Shown here: one piece after another, positions 32,724-42,376 of the stretch
How the letters are laid out: each line of letters opens with the position of its first letter
Position numbering within the stretch: position 1 is the first letter of the stretch
Source of the DNA: an uncultured Clostridium sp.
Lineage (GTDB): Bacteria; Bacillota; Clostridia; Lachnospirales; Lachnospiraceae
Length of the DNA stretch: 57,111 nt
Direction: 5' to 3'
NCBI GenBank assembly: GCA_900543885.1
Contig: UQTA01000014.1
Span: 1 to 57,111 of the forward strand
Notes under the pieces: model-generated
Told to the model about the DNA's origin: nothing
Databases searched by the model: none
The model's input: the letters and a program-made list of their open reading frames with translations, nothing else
Position numbers and translations under genes: made by a program

Positions 32724-33725
32724 ATGGGAACAGAGTTAATGGAATCAGCTGGATTAAAAGAGCAGCATCTGGGATTTAGAGAACTGCATCTTCATTTAGA
32801 CGGTGCGATTACGCCGCAGATCGCAAAGAAACTGGCGGTACTTCAGAAAATGGAACTGCCATATGAAGGCGAACAGTTAAGCCGGGTACTGTCTGTAGGA
32901 GAAGATTGTCAGAGCTTAAATGAGTTTTTACAGTGTTTTGATCTGCCTTTAAAGCTGCTGCAGACAAAGGAAGGAATCAGTGAGGCAGTATATCTGGTGC
33001 AGGAAGAGTTAAAGGCAGAAGGCCTTTCTTACGCTGAGCTGCGCTTTGCGCCTCAATTGCACTGTCAGGGTGGATTATCTCAGCCCCAGGTCATAGAAGC
33101 GGCTCTGGAGGGCCTTAAACGCTCTGAACTGCCATGTAATCTGATCCTTTGCTGTATGCGGGGAAATGGAAATGAAAAAGCGAATGAAGAGACGATGGAG
33201 CTTGCAGGAGAATATGTGAAAAAGCGTATCCTTTCAGACGGTACGAAGGGATATGGTGTAGCAGCGGTGGATCTGGCGGGAGCAGAGGCTCTTTATCCCA
33301 CCTATAAATATAAGGGATTATTTAAGAAGGCTGCAGATGGGGGGATTCCGTTTACCATTCATGCAGGAGAAGCAGGCGGTGCTACAGAGGTAGCCTGCGC
33401 CATTGAAATGGGAGCTTCAAGGATCGGACATGGAGTGAGAAGCTATGAGGATCCGGCAGTTGTACGTATGATCCGTGAGAAAGGCATTTTCCTTGAAATG
33501 TGCCCAACCAGCAATCGTATCACCAAAGCGGTACAGGATATGAAAGCATATCCGTTGAGAGAATATTTAAGTCAGGGGATCAGGGTGGCCGTATGTACGG
33601 ATGACATGGCGATCTGCCGTACAGAGCTTAAGAAGGAATTTGATTATCTGAAAAAGCTGATGGGGCTGACAGAAGAAGAAAAAGTGCAGATCCTTAAAAA
33701 TACAAGTGATGGTGCTTTCTCATAA
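32724..33725 (+). CDS. add: Adenosine deaminase
   Basis: This is a 333-aa zinc hydrolase of the amidohydrolase superfamily converting adenosine (or deoxyadenosine) to inosine. The first metal motif is ELHLHLDGA (HxH) near residue 22, then FTIHAGEAGG, IGHG, and the late metal-binding TDD at about residue 291. The order and spacing fit adenosine deaminase rather than AMP deaminase. AAGGAGAAAA precedes the ATG. It stands alone between adhE and gdhA, with a parS in its upstream region. Confidence 0.92.
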   Translation: MGTELMESAGLKEQHLGFRELHLHLDGAITPQIAKKLAVLQKMELPYEGEQLSRVLSVGEDCQSLNEFLQCFDLPLKLLQTKEGISEAVYLVQEELKAEGLSYAELRFAPQLHCQGGLSQPQVIEAALEGLKRSELPCNLILCCMRGNGNEKANEETMELAGEYVKKRILSDGTKGYGVAAVDLAGAEALYPTYKYKGLFKKAADGGIPFTIHAGEAGGATEVACAIEMGASRIGHGVRSYEDPAVVRMIREKGIFLEMCPTSNRITKAVQDMKAYPLREYLSQGIRVAVCTDDMAICRTELKKEFDYLKKLMGLTEEEKVQILKNTSDGAFS

Positions 33726-33744
33726 CCCAGAGTTATGCTTTTTA
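33721..33744 (+). terminator. Weak terminator overlapping the add stop
   Basis: CATAAC (33721-33726) pairs with GTTATG (33732-33737), followed by CTTTTTATT. The stem is only 6 bp. Confidence 0.5.
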
Positions 33745-33781
33745 TTAGGATTTTCATATATGCTCTACATATAATTGTTTC

Positions 33782-33810
33782 TTGACTTTAGCAAATTAAC
33801 TTGCTATACT
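33782..33810 (+). promoter_or_regulatory. gdhA promoter
   Basis: TTGACT at 33782-33787, 17-nt spacer, TATACT at 33805-33810. A leader of about 100 nt follows, which may carry structure (AAGCCGGA ... GAGCCGGT), but no known riboswitch was recognised. Confidence 0.75.
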
Positions 33811-33915
33811 TTTCCTAAAGTGCCTGCTTAATAAAGCAAGTATCCCCTAGGAAAGCCGGACCCCCCATAGAGCCGGTATTCCAAAAAATTAATAAAAACC
33901 AAGGAGGGTATTCAA

Positions 33916-35250
33916 ATGTCTTATGTTGATGAAATTTACGAGAGAGTAGTTGCACAGAATCCAGGTGAGCCTGAATTCCATCAGGCCGTAAAAGAGGTTC
34001 TGGATTCTTTAAGACTGGTTATTGATGCAAACGAGGAGAAGTACCGCAAGGCTGGTATCCTGGAGCGTTTTACTGAGCCAGAGCGTATTGTTTCTTTCCG
34101 TGTACCGTGGGTAGATGACAATGGAAAGGTTCAGGTAAATAAGGGTTACAGAGTACAGTTCAACAGTGCCATCGGACCGTACAAGGGCGGACTTCGTTTC
34201 CATCCATCTGTAAACCAGAGTATCTTAAAATTCTTAGGTTTTGAGCAGACTTTGAAGAACTCTCTTACAGGACTTCCTATGGGCGGCGGCAAAGGTGGTT
34301 CCAACTTTGACCCTAAGGGCAAATCTGACCGTGAAGTTATGGCATTCTGCCAGAGCTTTATGACAGAGCTGTACCGTCACATTGGAAAGGATACAGACGT
34401 TCCTGCTGGTGATATCGGCGTAGGCGGAAGAGAAGTAGGTTATCTGTTCGGACAGTACAAGAGACTGACCGGTTTATATGAAGGCGTTTTAACCGGTAAG
34501 GGCTTAACTTTTGGTGGTTCTTTAGCAAGAACCCAGGCAACAGGATACGGCCTTGTATACATGTTAGATGAGATGTTAAAGCATAACGGCAAGGAGATCG
34601 CAGGAAAGACTGTTCTGGTTTCCGGTTCCGGTAATGTTGCTATTTACGCAGTTGAGAAGGCTCAGCAGTACGGCGCTAAGGTCGTAGCAATGAGCGATTC
34701 CAACGGCTATATCTACGATGCAGACGGCATTAAGTTAGATGTTGTTAAGGAGATCAAGGAAGTACGCAGAGGACGTATCAAAGAGTACGCAGAGGCTGTT
34801 CCTACCGCTGTTTATACAGAAGGTAAGGGAATCTGGACCATTCCTTGCGATATCGCACTTCCATGTGCAACCCAGAACGAACTGAATCTGGATGACGCTA
34901 AGGCTCTTTTAGCGAATGGCTGCTTCGCAGTTGCTGAAGGTGCTAACATGCCTTCCACAAGAGAAGCTACAGACCTGTTTGTTGAGAAGAAGATCCTGTT
35001 CATGCCTGGTAAGGCAGCTAATGCAGGCGGTGTTGCTACTTCCGGTTTGGAGCAGAGCCAGAACTCCTTAAGACTGTCCTGGACCTTTGAAGAAGTTGAT
35101 GAGAGACTGCACAAGATCATGATCGACATCTTCGCAAAGGCAGCAGATGCAGCAGAAAGATATGGAGTACCTGGAAACTATGTAGCAGGTGCAAATATTG
35201 CCGGATTTGAGAAGGTAGTAGAGGCTATGCTCGCTCAGGGTATTGTATAA
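33916..35250 (+). CDS. gdhA: NADP-type glutamate dehydrogenase
   Basis: This 444-aa enzyme assimilates ammonia by reductive amination of 2-oxoglutarate. The catalytic region PMGGGKGGSNFDPKGKSDREVMAFCQSFM contains the essential lysine. The motif DVPAGDIGVGGREVGYLFGQY and the Rossmann segment VLVSGSGNVAIYAVEKA are typical of the hexameric, short NADP(H) type I family. AAGGAGGG precedes the ATG. It is monocistronic, with its own promoter and a strong terminator. Confidence 0.97.
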   Translation: MSYVDEIYERVVAQNPGEPEFHQAVKEVLDSLRLVIDANEEKYRKAGILERFTEPERIVSFRVPWVDDNGKVQVNKGYRVQFNSAIGPYKGGLRFHPSVNQSILKFLGFEQTLKNSLTGLPMGGGKGGSNFDPKGKSDREVMAFCQSFMTELYRHIGKDTDVPAGDIGVGGREVGYLFGQYKRLTGLYEGVLTGKGLTFGGSLARTQATGYGLVYMLDEMLKHNGKEIAGKTVLVSGSGNVAIYAVEKAQQYGAKVVAMSDSNGYIYDADGIKLDVVKEIKEVRRGRIKEYAEAVPTAVYTEGKGIWTIPCDIALPCATQNELNLDDAKALLANGCFAVAEGANMPSTREATDLFVEKKILFMPGKAANAGGVATSGLEQSQNSLRLSWTFEEVDERLHKIMIDIFAKAADAAERYGVPGNYVAGANIAGFEKVVEAMLAQGIV

Positions 35251-35271
35251 TAAATAATTATTCAAAATAAG

Positions 35272-35316
35272 AAACTCCCACATGTTTTGGAAGACCGCAA
35301 AATATGTGGGAGTTTT
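35272..35316. terminator. Terminator after gdhA (edge of the GC-rich block)
   Basis: AAACTCCCACAT (35272-35283) pairs perfectly with ATGTGGGAGTTT (35304-35315) and is followed by T residues. It also presents A/T ends on the other strand, so it may stop the leftward GC-rich operon as well. Confidence 0.9.
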
Positions 35317-35337
35317 ATGTTTTGCCGCTTGATGATT

Positions 35338-37182
35338 TCAATCCGGTGATTTTTTTCGATCGGTTTGCATCGCACCGGACTGACGGCCGGATAATGTTCC
35401 TCCGCCGTGCCCGTCCCAAGGCAGTGCCCGGATTTTCAGTTCAATCATGGTCCCGCGACCCGGGCGGCTTAGGAGGCGTATTTTGTAATCCCCTCCGTAG
35501 ATTAATTCCAGGCGTTTATGGGTGTTCAGCAGGCCGATGTGCACGCCTTCCTGGGTGTCCTCTTCCTCCAGCCGCTTTTTCAGCTGTTCCAGCCGCTTCT
35601 GATCCATGCCCAGGCCGTTGTCCAGCACGGTGATCGTCACCCAGCCGTCTCTGACGCCGATCTTGATCTTGATGGTGGAATGGCCCGCCTTGTCCCGGAT
35701 GCCGTGGTAGATGCTGTTCTCAATCAGGGGCTGGATGATTAGCTTTGGCACCATCACCGTCTCCATAGGCGCCCACACGTCCCAGATCACGTCGAACTGG
35801 TTTTTGTAGCGCTGCACCTGTATGTCCAGGTAACACCGGGTGATATTCACTTCCTCCTTGAGCGGAACGAGCTCCTGGCTGGATTCCAGGGAATAGTGGA
35901 GAATTTCAGACAGGTTTTCCAGCATCTCCGTGGCCGGATTGGGGCCCTGGGTCAGGGAAATGCACCGCCAGTACACGGTCTGCAGCGTGTTCATGAGAAA
36001 ATGGGGGTTGATCTGGGACTGCAGGGCCATCAGCTCCATGGCCTTTAACTTATATCTGCGCTCCGAGAGCTGGACCTGCAGGAAATCATTTTGCAGGAAG
36101 GTTTCCACGATATTGTAGAGAATGTAATTATAGACGTCGGTGATCCGCTGCGGCAGCGCCGGAAGTTCCTGGCCGTGGGTCGCCTTGTCGAAAATGTCCA
36201 CGATCCCCATCAGGGACTTATAATTCTTGCGGGCAAAAAAATAGGACGTGGCCGTGCTTAAAAAAAGCGCAAGGCAGATCAGCCCGGCGGCCATGCGGGT
36301 CAGCCGGTTGGGAACCTGGTAGGCCACCTCGCCGGGGACCGCCAGGCAGTAGTTCCACTCCAGATCCCCAGACTCCTGCCGGTAGACCCGGTAGGTTCCC
36401 TGCCCTGTAATCCGGGCCTCCTGCACGTTTCCGGCCGCCAGAATGGACTCAGCACGCTCTGACTCCGACTGCCGGTTGCGGAAAATCACGCGTCCCTCCC
36501 CGTCCGTGACGAAAAACAGGTGGTTCTCCTCGCCCACCAGTTCGTTTAGGGTGCGGTTGACATGATCGCCCCGCACGTTCAGCACAATTACACCCTCTGG
36601 GGTCTGTTTCCCTGGAGAGAATATCTTGCGGTAGATAGTGAATATCTCCCGGGTGGAGCCTGCGAAATTGTAGGGATCAATCTGCCGAAATTCGCTCCAC
36701 GTCTGTTCCGGGCCGCCGATGTGGGACTGGTAGCTGTCGTACCAGTCCTGGTCGAAGAAATAGTCCAGGTTGGTAATGCGGTTGGTGCTGCTGATAAACT
36801 GGCGGCCCGCATTGTTAAAATAGATGTAAATGGATTCCACCGCCGTGTTGGCGTTATAGGAGCCGTACAACAGGTCCATGATGGTGTTGATCTCGTCGTA
36901 GGTGTTGGCCGGAATCCCGTCCTTGCATTTGCTGATTATATTTTTTAGGCGGAACTGGATGCTGGGGTTGTTGCTGAGATTCATGTTCAGCCAGTCCAGC
37001 TCGCTCATCATGGCGTCGATCCTGGTCCGGTGACTCTCCAGTCGGTCCTCGTAGCGCGCGTCGATGCCCTGGCGCATGTAGCGGTTCAGGGTGATGCCCG
37101 AGAGCATGCCCAGAATCAGGATCGGGATCATTACCGGCACGATGAAAAAGGACAGGGTCTTGCGGAAAAATTTCATTTTCAT
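35338..37182 (-). CDS. YesM-type sensor histidine kinase
   Basis: This 614-aa kinase has a first membrane segment (residues 10-32), a large extracytoplasmic sensing region (33-296), a second membrane segment (297-317), a HAMP-like linker and the His_kinase domain with phospho-acceptor H394 in SQINPHFLMNTLQT. The ATPase has the N-box IIQPLIENSIYHG and VLDNGLGM. This is the LytS/YesM class that pairs with AraC-type regulators to sense oligosaccharides. Its partner is the next gene upstream (gap of 22 nt). GC content is clearly higher than in neighbouring regions. The C-terminal about 25 residues extend past the ATPase fold. Confidence 0.93.
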   Translation of the reverse strand: MKMKFFRKTLSFFIVPVMIPILILGMLSGITLNRYMRQGIDARYEDRLESHRTRIDAMMSELDWLNMNLSNNPSIQFRLKNIISKCKDGIPANTYDEINTIMDLLYGSYNANTAVESIYIYFNNAGRQFISSTNRITNLDYFFDQDWYDSYQSHIGGPEQTWSEFRQIDPYNFAGSTREIFTIYRKIFSPGKQTPEGVIVLNVRGDHVNRTLNELVGEENHLFFVTDGEGRVIFRNRQSESERAESILAAGNVQEARITGQGTYRVYRQESGDLEWNYCLAVPGEVAYQVPNRLTRMAAGLICLALFLSTATSYFFARKNYKSLMGIVDIFDKATHGQELPALPQRITDVYNYILYNIVETFLQNDFLQVQLSERRYKLKAMELMALQSQINPHFLMNTLQTVYWRCISLTQGPNPATEMLENLSEILHYSLESSQELVPLKEEVNITRCYLDIQVQRYKNQFDVIWDVWAPMETVMVPKLIIQPLIENSIYHGIRDKAGHSTIKIKIGVRDGWVTITVLDNGLGMDQKRLEQLKKRLEEEDTQEGVHIGLLNTHKRLELIYGGDYKIRLLSRPGRGTMIELKIRALPWDGHGGGTLSGRQSGAMQTDRKKSPD

Positions 37183-37204
37183 GGCAATGTCCTCTCTGTC
37201 CTGA

Positions 37205-37945
37205 TTATAGTCCCTGCTTTATACGCCGGTAGTCCTTTGGGTTGCACTGATAATACTGCCGGAACGCCCGGGTGAAGCTGTTGGGATTGGTGTAACCCAC
37301 CGCCACCGCCACCTCCTTCACGTTCTGGTCACCGCGCTCCAGCAGGTTGGCGGCGACTTCCATTTTCACTCGCTGCACATAGTCGGAAAATTTTTCTCCG
37401 GTCTGCTGTTTGAAAAATGTGCTCAGATAGTAGGGATTCAGGTGGACGTACTCCGCCACCCCGTCCAGCGTGACCTCCGCATAGTGGGTGCGGATATATT
37501 TCTTCACGCTGGAAATCACGGACCGCTCGGCGTCCGACAGATTTTCCTCCCGCCGCTCTGCTGCCGCGCTATGATCCAGCTCCGCAGTGATGCGAGAAAA
37601 TACTTCGTAAATCTGGGAATATTTGGTAGGTTTCAAAATATAGTCCTTTACCCCCAAAAGCAGGCCCTTCTTGGCGTACTCAAATTCCCGATAGCCGCTG
37701 AGGATCACGTAACAGGTGGACGGGGACACCGACTTGGCCTTCTCAATCAGCTCCAGACCGTCTATAAACGGCATGCGGATGTCTGTTAGCACGATGTCCA
37801 CCGGATGGGCCTTCAGATAGGCAAAGGCCGTCCGCCCGTTCTCAAAGATTCCGGTCACCCGAATATTTAAGCTCTCCCAGGGGAAATAGTTGCTGATTCC
37901 CTCCCGCAGCTCCGCCTCGTCGTCCACCACAATCATCTGATACAT
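37205..37945 (-). CDS. YesN-type response regulator (REC-AraC)
   Basis: This is a 246-aa regulator. The receiver domain has the acidic pair DDE at 8-10, phospho-acceptor D55 in VLTDIRMP, and K102-type lysine in DYILKPTKY. The C-terminal AraC DNA-binding domain (about 145-243) shows two helix-turn-helix units: LDGVAEYVHLNPYYLSTFFKQQTGEKF and VKEVAVAVGYTNPNSFTRAFRQYY. It likely activates the adjacent binding-protein/permease operon. It is GC-rich like its partner kinase. Confidence 0.93.
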   Translation of the reverse strand: MYQMIVVDDEAELREGISNYFPWESLNIRVTGIFENGRTAFAYLKAHPVDIVLTDIRMPFIDGLELIEKAKSVSPSTCYVILSGYREFEYAKKGLLLGVKDYILKPTKYSQIYEVFSRITAELDHSAAAERREENLSDAERSVISSVKKYIRTHYAEVTLDGVAEYVHLNPYYLSTFFKQQTGEKFSDYVQRVKMEVAANLLERGDQNVKEVAVAVGYTNPNSFTRAFRQYYQCNPKDYRRIKQGL

Positions 37946-38048
37946 ACGCCCGCTCCTTTATCCTATGTCATGAGACTATTATATACCAGCTCTTTGCCGC
38001 GCGCAAGATTTCGTGTTTTGCATCATTTTCCATTAATGCCGTCCGCGG

Positions 38049-38834
38049 TTATTTTGCAGTTTTACCCCCATCCACCACCAGGAGAGTGCCGGTTACGAAG
38101 TCCGAGGCCGCGGAGGAGAGATACAGAGCCGTGCCCATGTAGTCCTCCGCCCGGCCTAGCCGACCCAGGGGGTGGTTGGCCCGCGCCCGCTCCCTGGCCT
38201 GGGGATTCTCCCGGTAATAGTCCTCCGTGAAACGTGTCTCCGTGGCCGTGGGTGCGATGGCGTTCACGTTAATCCCCCAAGGCGCAAGCTCCAGGGCTAG
38301 GGTTTTCATCATCATTACCACCCCCGCCTTACTGGCGCTGTAGGCCCCGAAGTTGACGCCCGCCCGGTAAGCGCCGGTGGACACGATAAAGGTCATTTTC
38401 CCGCCGCGTCCCTGCCGGGTCATCAGCTCCCCCACCTGCTTTCCCATGTGGTAGGCTCCGTTTAGGTTTACGGTGAGAATGTGGTTCCACTCATCCTCGG
38501 TCATGTCCAACAGCTGTTTACGGTTGGTGACGGCTGCGCTGTGGATCAGAATGTCCACGCCGCCGTTATCCCGGGTCTGCTCCAAAAGTTTTTCAACAGA
38601 CTGCAGATCTGCCACGTCGCAGACCGCTGTGACACAGCGCCCCCCGGACGGTCCGTTTTCCCTCCGGATCTCCTCTGCCGCCTCGTCCAGCCGCCCGCTG
38701 TCGATATCTGACAAAATCAGGTTCGCCCCTGCGGCCGCTAGAGCTTTGGCGCAGGCCAGGCCGATTCCCCCGGCGCCGCCGGTGACCAGGGCGTTTTTTC
38801 CGTCCACTCGAAACATTTCCTCAACCGTTCTCAT
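38049..38834 (-). CDS. SDR-family dehydrogenase (KduD/gluconate-dehydrogenase type)
   Basis: This 261-aa short-chain dehydrogenase has cofactor motif TGGAGGIG near residue 18, a conserved Asp (DIDSGRL) suggesting NAD preference, HSAAV in the NNAG position, the catalytic Ser in STGAYRAG and YSASK with the catalytic Tyr and Lys. The C-terminal YLSSAASDFVTGTLLVVDGG is standard. The start overlaps the end of the GH67-like gene by 14 nt, so translation is coupled. A role in processing a uronate or keto-sugar released by the upstream hydrolase is plausible, not shown. Confidence 0.88.
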   Translation of the reverse strand: MRTVEEMFRVDGKNALVTGGAGGIGLACAKALAAAGANLILSDIDSGRLDEAAEEIRRENGPSGGRCVTAVCDVADLQSVEKLLEQTRDNGGVDILIHSAAVTNRKQLLDMTEDEWNHILTVNLNGAYHMGKQVGELMTRQGRGGKMTFIVSTGAYRAGVNFGAYSASKAGVVMMMKTLALELAPWGINVNAIAPTATETRFTEDYYRENPQARERARANHPLGRLGRAEDYMGTALYLSSAASDFVTGTLLVVDGGKTAK

Positions 38835-40554
38835 CTGTTTCCTCCTCTCTCAAATCCCGGTACAGGCAGCGCATCCGGTCCCCGTCCATCAGCGTGTACA
38901 CCGTGTGAGGCATGTAATCCGTCTCCACTGCCATCCGGCGCAGCCTGATCTCCCAGTCCGCCAGGGCTTCCACCGCCTGGCGGCGCTTCCAACAGATCAC
39001 CCGGTAATATTCGGAGTTCCGGTCCTCCTCCGTCTCCCGCACGTACCGGGTAAGCATCAGGGCGTTCACTGCGGCCGCGTACATTTTTGCGTATTCGTAG
39101 TAGATTGTAAACTGCTGTGCCAGTTCTCTGGCTTTTTCGGGCCGGATCCCCGCCGGAGACTTCTGGGAAATGGCGCACAGGGCGGCAATGCGCTCCACCG
39201 CGTCCTTTTTCTCCTCCAGGGCCGCTTCCAGGTGTTCCCGATCCGGCGCCAGGGCATCCGCCTTGGAGGGATCCCAGACCTTCAGCGAGTTTTTTTCCTC
39301 CGCCAGCCAGAACGCGTGGGCGAAAGAAACGGGCATCAGGCTGGAATCTGAGAACACACAGCCCTGCACGTACAGCATCCGTCTGGTGGCCTCCCAGGTC
39401 CCGCCCATGAGACGGCCGAACCACCGGGCGGCTTCGTCGGTTTCCGTCGGCGTAAGGTCGTCCTTCAGCCAGTTTTCAGACCGCAGAAACCGCAGATAAA
39501 TGTCCCGATCCAACACGCCGGGATCAGCCGCCAGCATGGCTCCGGCGTAGAGGTTGATCCGGTTGGGCGTTCCAAAGGCTGTGTGGCCGTCCAGGCTCTC
39601 CCAGTCCGTGCGGATCACCGCGCCGGTGGCGCCCTTTTGCATGGCGTAGCCCATTCTTCGACGGTAATCTCCGGTTAAGTCCGCTATGGCTATGCCCCAG
39701 CCGAAATACTGGCCCATAGCGTCGTACTCAATCCACTGCCGATGATTTCCCACATTCCCGATCCGGCTGTTGTCCGGGAACGTGGGGTAATAGTCGTGGG
39801 GGGTGTTTTTTAGGGAAATGACCACGTCCTCCGGAAGCCGCTCCATCACCTCCGCAATCTCGCCGTGGGCCTGAGGATCGAACACGAAGTCCCGCACCAC
39901 CAGAGTTTTCCCCGCCTCGTGGATGGGGGCGTACATGGCCCGCAGCACATTGTCGAACCATTCCTCCTTCCGGGCGCTACGGCAGCGCTCACACTGGCAG
40001 CGGTTGGATTTGATGGAAACGCGGCTCTCGCCGGTGGCCGGGGCGGTGATGATTCCCGCCACCTCGGGAAATTCCCGAAAAAAGTCTCGGTATTTCACTC
40101 GGAGAAATTCCAGCCAGAAGGGGTCTGTGGCGCAAATGTGGCCGTTGTGGACCAGATTGGGATAAAATTCCAGAAGAATGTCGGGGAAATAAAGCTCCTT
40201 ATTCTCGATGTACACGTCGATGCCCCGGCGTTTGGCCTGCTCCAGCACCCGTTTTAAGAATGCCCGGCGCTGGTAGGGGCCGGAACGTCTGGTGGGGGTA
40301 TATCGGTAGAGCTTGCGGAATATGTGGCTGTAGGTCTCAAAGATTGTGTCCCTAGCATTTCCCTCGTACCCGAAGTATTTTCCCGGGTAAATGATCAGGT
40401 CGATAAAATCATTGCGGTGGAGAACCAGGGTGTTGAAGTCCAGATTCTTCATAAAATCCATGGTTTTGATGATCCAGTTGTAATCCCAGGCGTACTGGCT
40501 GTGCAGCTCCAGCGCCCGCACCTCAAAGCTTCGATTTTGTCCGTCCATTTCCAT
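38821..40554 (-). CDS. Divergent GH67-like glycosidase (alpha-glucuronidase fold)
   Basis: This 577-aa protein has no signal peptide, so it is probably cytoplasmic. A TIM-barrel pattern is seen. By eye, three stretches match the alpha-glucuronidase catalytic regions: an acid Glu in APATGESR, an Asp in VVISLKNTPHDYYP and a Glu in RQWIEYDAMGQYFGWG. A cysteine cluster CQCERC follows the first, as in DUF4838-type relatives. Overall similarity to GH67 is remote, so the substrate is uncertain. The start at 40554 is chosen because it overlaps the permease stop (TAATG) after AAAGGA; a frame open to 40776 adds 74 residues of permease shadow. Confidence 0.7.
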   Translation of the reverse strand: MEMDGQNRSFEVRALELHSQYAWDYNWIIKTMDFMKNLDFNTLVLHRNDFIDLIIYPGKYFGYEGNARDTIFETYSHIFRKLYRYTPTRRSGPYQRRAFLKRVLEQAKRRGIDVYIENKELYFPDILLEFYPNLVHNGHICATDPFWLEFLRVKYRDFFREFPEVAGIITAPATGESRVSIKSNRCQCERCRSARKEEWFDNVLRAMYAPIHEAGKTLVVRDFVFDPQAHGEIAEVMERLPEDVVISLKNTPHDYYPTFPDNSRIGNVGNHRQWIEYDAMGQYFGWGIAIADLTGDYRRRMGYAMQKGATGAVIRTDWESLDGHTAFGTPNRINLYAGAMLAADPGVLDRDIYLRFLRSENWLKDDLTPTETDEAARWFGRLMGGTWEATRRMLYVQGCVFSDSSLMPVSFAHAFWLAEEKNSLKVWDPSKADALAPDREHLEAALEEKKDAVERIAALCAISQKSPAGIRPEKARELAQQFTIYYEYAKMYAAAVNALMLTRYVRETEEDRNSEYYRVICWKRRQAVEALADWEIRLRRMAVETDYMPHTVYTLMDGDRMRCLYRDLREEETDENG

Positions 40555-41390
40555 TATCCTTTCAGTCCCGTGCTGGCCACGCCTTCCACAAAGTATTTCT
40601 GGCAAAGGAAGAACAGGGCCACCGGGGGAACCATAGCCAGAACCGACATTGCCATGGTCTGGTTCCAGCTCACCGTGTCCGTCACGTCCAGAGCCATGCG
40701 CAGGGCCAGGGACAGGGGGTATTTTTTTACGCTGCTGATGTAGATCAGGGGATTTAAAAAGTCGTTCCAGCGCCACACAAACTGGAAAATCACGCAGGAG
40801 ACCAGGGCGGGCTTACACAGGGGTAGAATGATGTTCACCAGGGTGCTCCAGGGGCCGCAGCCGTCGATGCGCGCTGCCTCGTCCAGCTCTCTGGGAATCC
40901 CGCGGATAAACTGAACCAGCATAAATATAAAGAAAGAATAGGTGGCAAATGCCGCCGGCACGATGAATGGCAGGTAGGTGTTCAACCAGCCCAGCTTGTT
41001 GAACAGCATGTACCGCGGAATAATAATCACTTCCGTAGGTAGCATGAGGGAGGCAATCACCAGGGCGAACAGCAGGCCCTTGCCTTTGAACCGGAACCGG
41101 GCAAAGCCGTAGGCCACCGGCAGGCTGGAGGCCACCGTCAGAAGTACGGTGGGGATCACCATGACAAAGGTGTTGGCGAAGTAGGTGGCAAAGGTGTACT
41201 GGCCGCTGCTCTGCCAGCCTTTGGAGTATCCGTCCCACAGAATCTCGGTGGGCAACAGGGACAGGGAGCTGAAAATCTCCCGGTTGGTCTTGAAGGACGC
41301 GGAGATCATCCAAAGCAGGGGGTAGACCATTACGATACCGATGACGGTCAGCAGGCCGTAAGTAATCACAAGTCTGTGTGCGCGTTTCAT
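40554..41390 (-). CDS. Sugar ABC transporter permease, MalG type
   Basis: This 278-aa inner-membrane permease of the CUT1 group has six hydrophobic segments and the cytoplasmic EAA loop ELDEAARIDGCGPWSTLVNIILPLCKPAL, which contacts the ATPase. The C terminus FVEGVASTGLKG is characteristic of MalG-like proteins. It overlaps both neighbours by 1 nt (TGATG and TAATG junctions). No ATPase gene is in the block, so a shared MsmK-type ATPase encoded elsewhere is expected. Confidence 0.94.
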   Translation of the reverse strand: MKRAHRLVITYGLLTVIGIVMVYPLLWMISASFKTNREIFSSLSLLPTEILWDGYSKGWQSSGQYTFATYFANTFVMVIPTVLLTVASSLPVAYGFARFRFKGKGLLFALVIASLMLPTEVIIIPRYMLFNKLGWLNTYLPFIVPAAFATYSFFIFMLVQFIRGIPRELDEAARIDGCGPWSTLVNIILPLCKPALVSCVIFQFVWRWNDFLNPLIYISSVKKYPLSLALRMALDVTDTVSWNQTMAMSVLAMVPPVALFFLCQKYFVEGVASTGLKG

Positions 41391-42277
41391 CAGAATTCAC
41401 CTCCGTCATCGTAGAACGTCCAGTAGGGGGACGATTTGAATGTGAGGGCCGTGAACACCAGAATGATCATGAACAGCACCCAGGACTGGGCCGACGCATA
41501 GCCCATTTTGGAGTGCTGGAAGGCGTTTTCGTAGACCATCATGCCGTACAGGTAGGTGGAGTTTAAGGGTCCGCCCTTGGTAATCAGAAACGGGGCGTTA
41601 AACTCCTTGAAGGCGTTAATCATCTGCATGATTAGGTTGAAAAAGATGGTGGGCGTGAGCAGCGGCAGGGTGATGGTAAAAAACGTGCGGATCCGCCCCG
41701 CTCCGTCCACCCTAGCCGCCTCGCAGAGCTCTGCGGGCACGTTTTTTAACGCCGCCAGAAAAAGCACCATGGAGGAGCCGAACTGCCAGACTACTAGAAG
41801 CCCCATGGTCACCAACGCCAGGTTGGGGCTGCCCAGCCAGTCCAGGGCCGGGATGTGCAGGTGGGCCAGAAAGGTGTTCACGGTTCCGTTTTTGCTGAAC
41901 AGGAACTTCCACAGAATCGAGATAGCCACGGAGCCTCCCAGAATGGAGGGCAGGTAGTAGACGGTCCGATAGAAATTGATGCATTTTAGTTTCATATTTA
42001 AAATCATGGCGATGATCAGGGCAAATACCAGCTTGCCCGGTACCGCAATTAGCACGTATTTCATCGTGGCCCAGAGGGACTTGTAGAACACCCGGTCTCG
42101 GGTGAACATCTGGATGTAATTTTTAAAACCCACGAATTTCATGGACTTTAACAGCGAGAAATCCGTGAAGGAATACACAAAGGACGCCACAAAGGGATAC
42201 AGTTGGAATATAAGAAATCCAATAATCCAGGGTAGTATAAACAGGTATGCCACAGGCTGGTGGTCTGTCCGTTTCAT
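41390..42277 (-). CDS. Sugar ABC transporter permease, MalF type
   Basis: This 295-aa CUT1 permease begins with PVAYLFILPWIIGFLIFQLYPF, the usual first membrane segment, and has the EAA loop ELCEAARVDGAGRIRTFFTITLPLLTPT. Six membrane segments are expected. It is upstream of and coupled to the MalG-type gene. The 199 nt separating it from the binding-protein gene hold a strong hairpin (42377-42418). AGGAGAT precedes the start. Confidence 0.94.
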   Translation of the reverse strand: MKRTDHQPVAYLFILPWIIGFLIFQLYPFVASFVYSFTDFSLLKSMKFVGFKNYIQMFTRDRVFYKSLWATMKYVLIAVPGKLVFALIIAMILNMKLKCINFYRTVYYLPSILGGSVAISILWKFLFSKNGTVNTFLAHLHIPALDWLGSPNLALVTMGLLVVWQFGSSMVLFLAALKNVPAELCEAARVDGAGRIRTFFTITLPLLTPTIFFNLIMQMINAFKEFNAPFLITKGGPLNSTYLYGMMVYENAFQHSKMGYASAQSWVLFMIILVFTALTFKSSPYWTFYDDGGEF

Positions 42278-42376
42278 CTTATCATCTCCTAATCGTCGGG
42301 GTGGTGCGGTTGAATGATTGGTTTACAAGGGATGGACCGCTGGGGGCCGTCCCGGCAACATGTCTCGTTCAACAGG

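Noticed and set aside
40555..40776. N-terminal extension of the GH67-like gene
   Set aside because: The 74 added residues are a shadow of the permease gene on the same strand in another frame; TAATG overlap and AAAGGA support the start at 40554.
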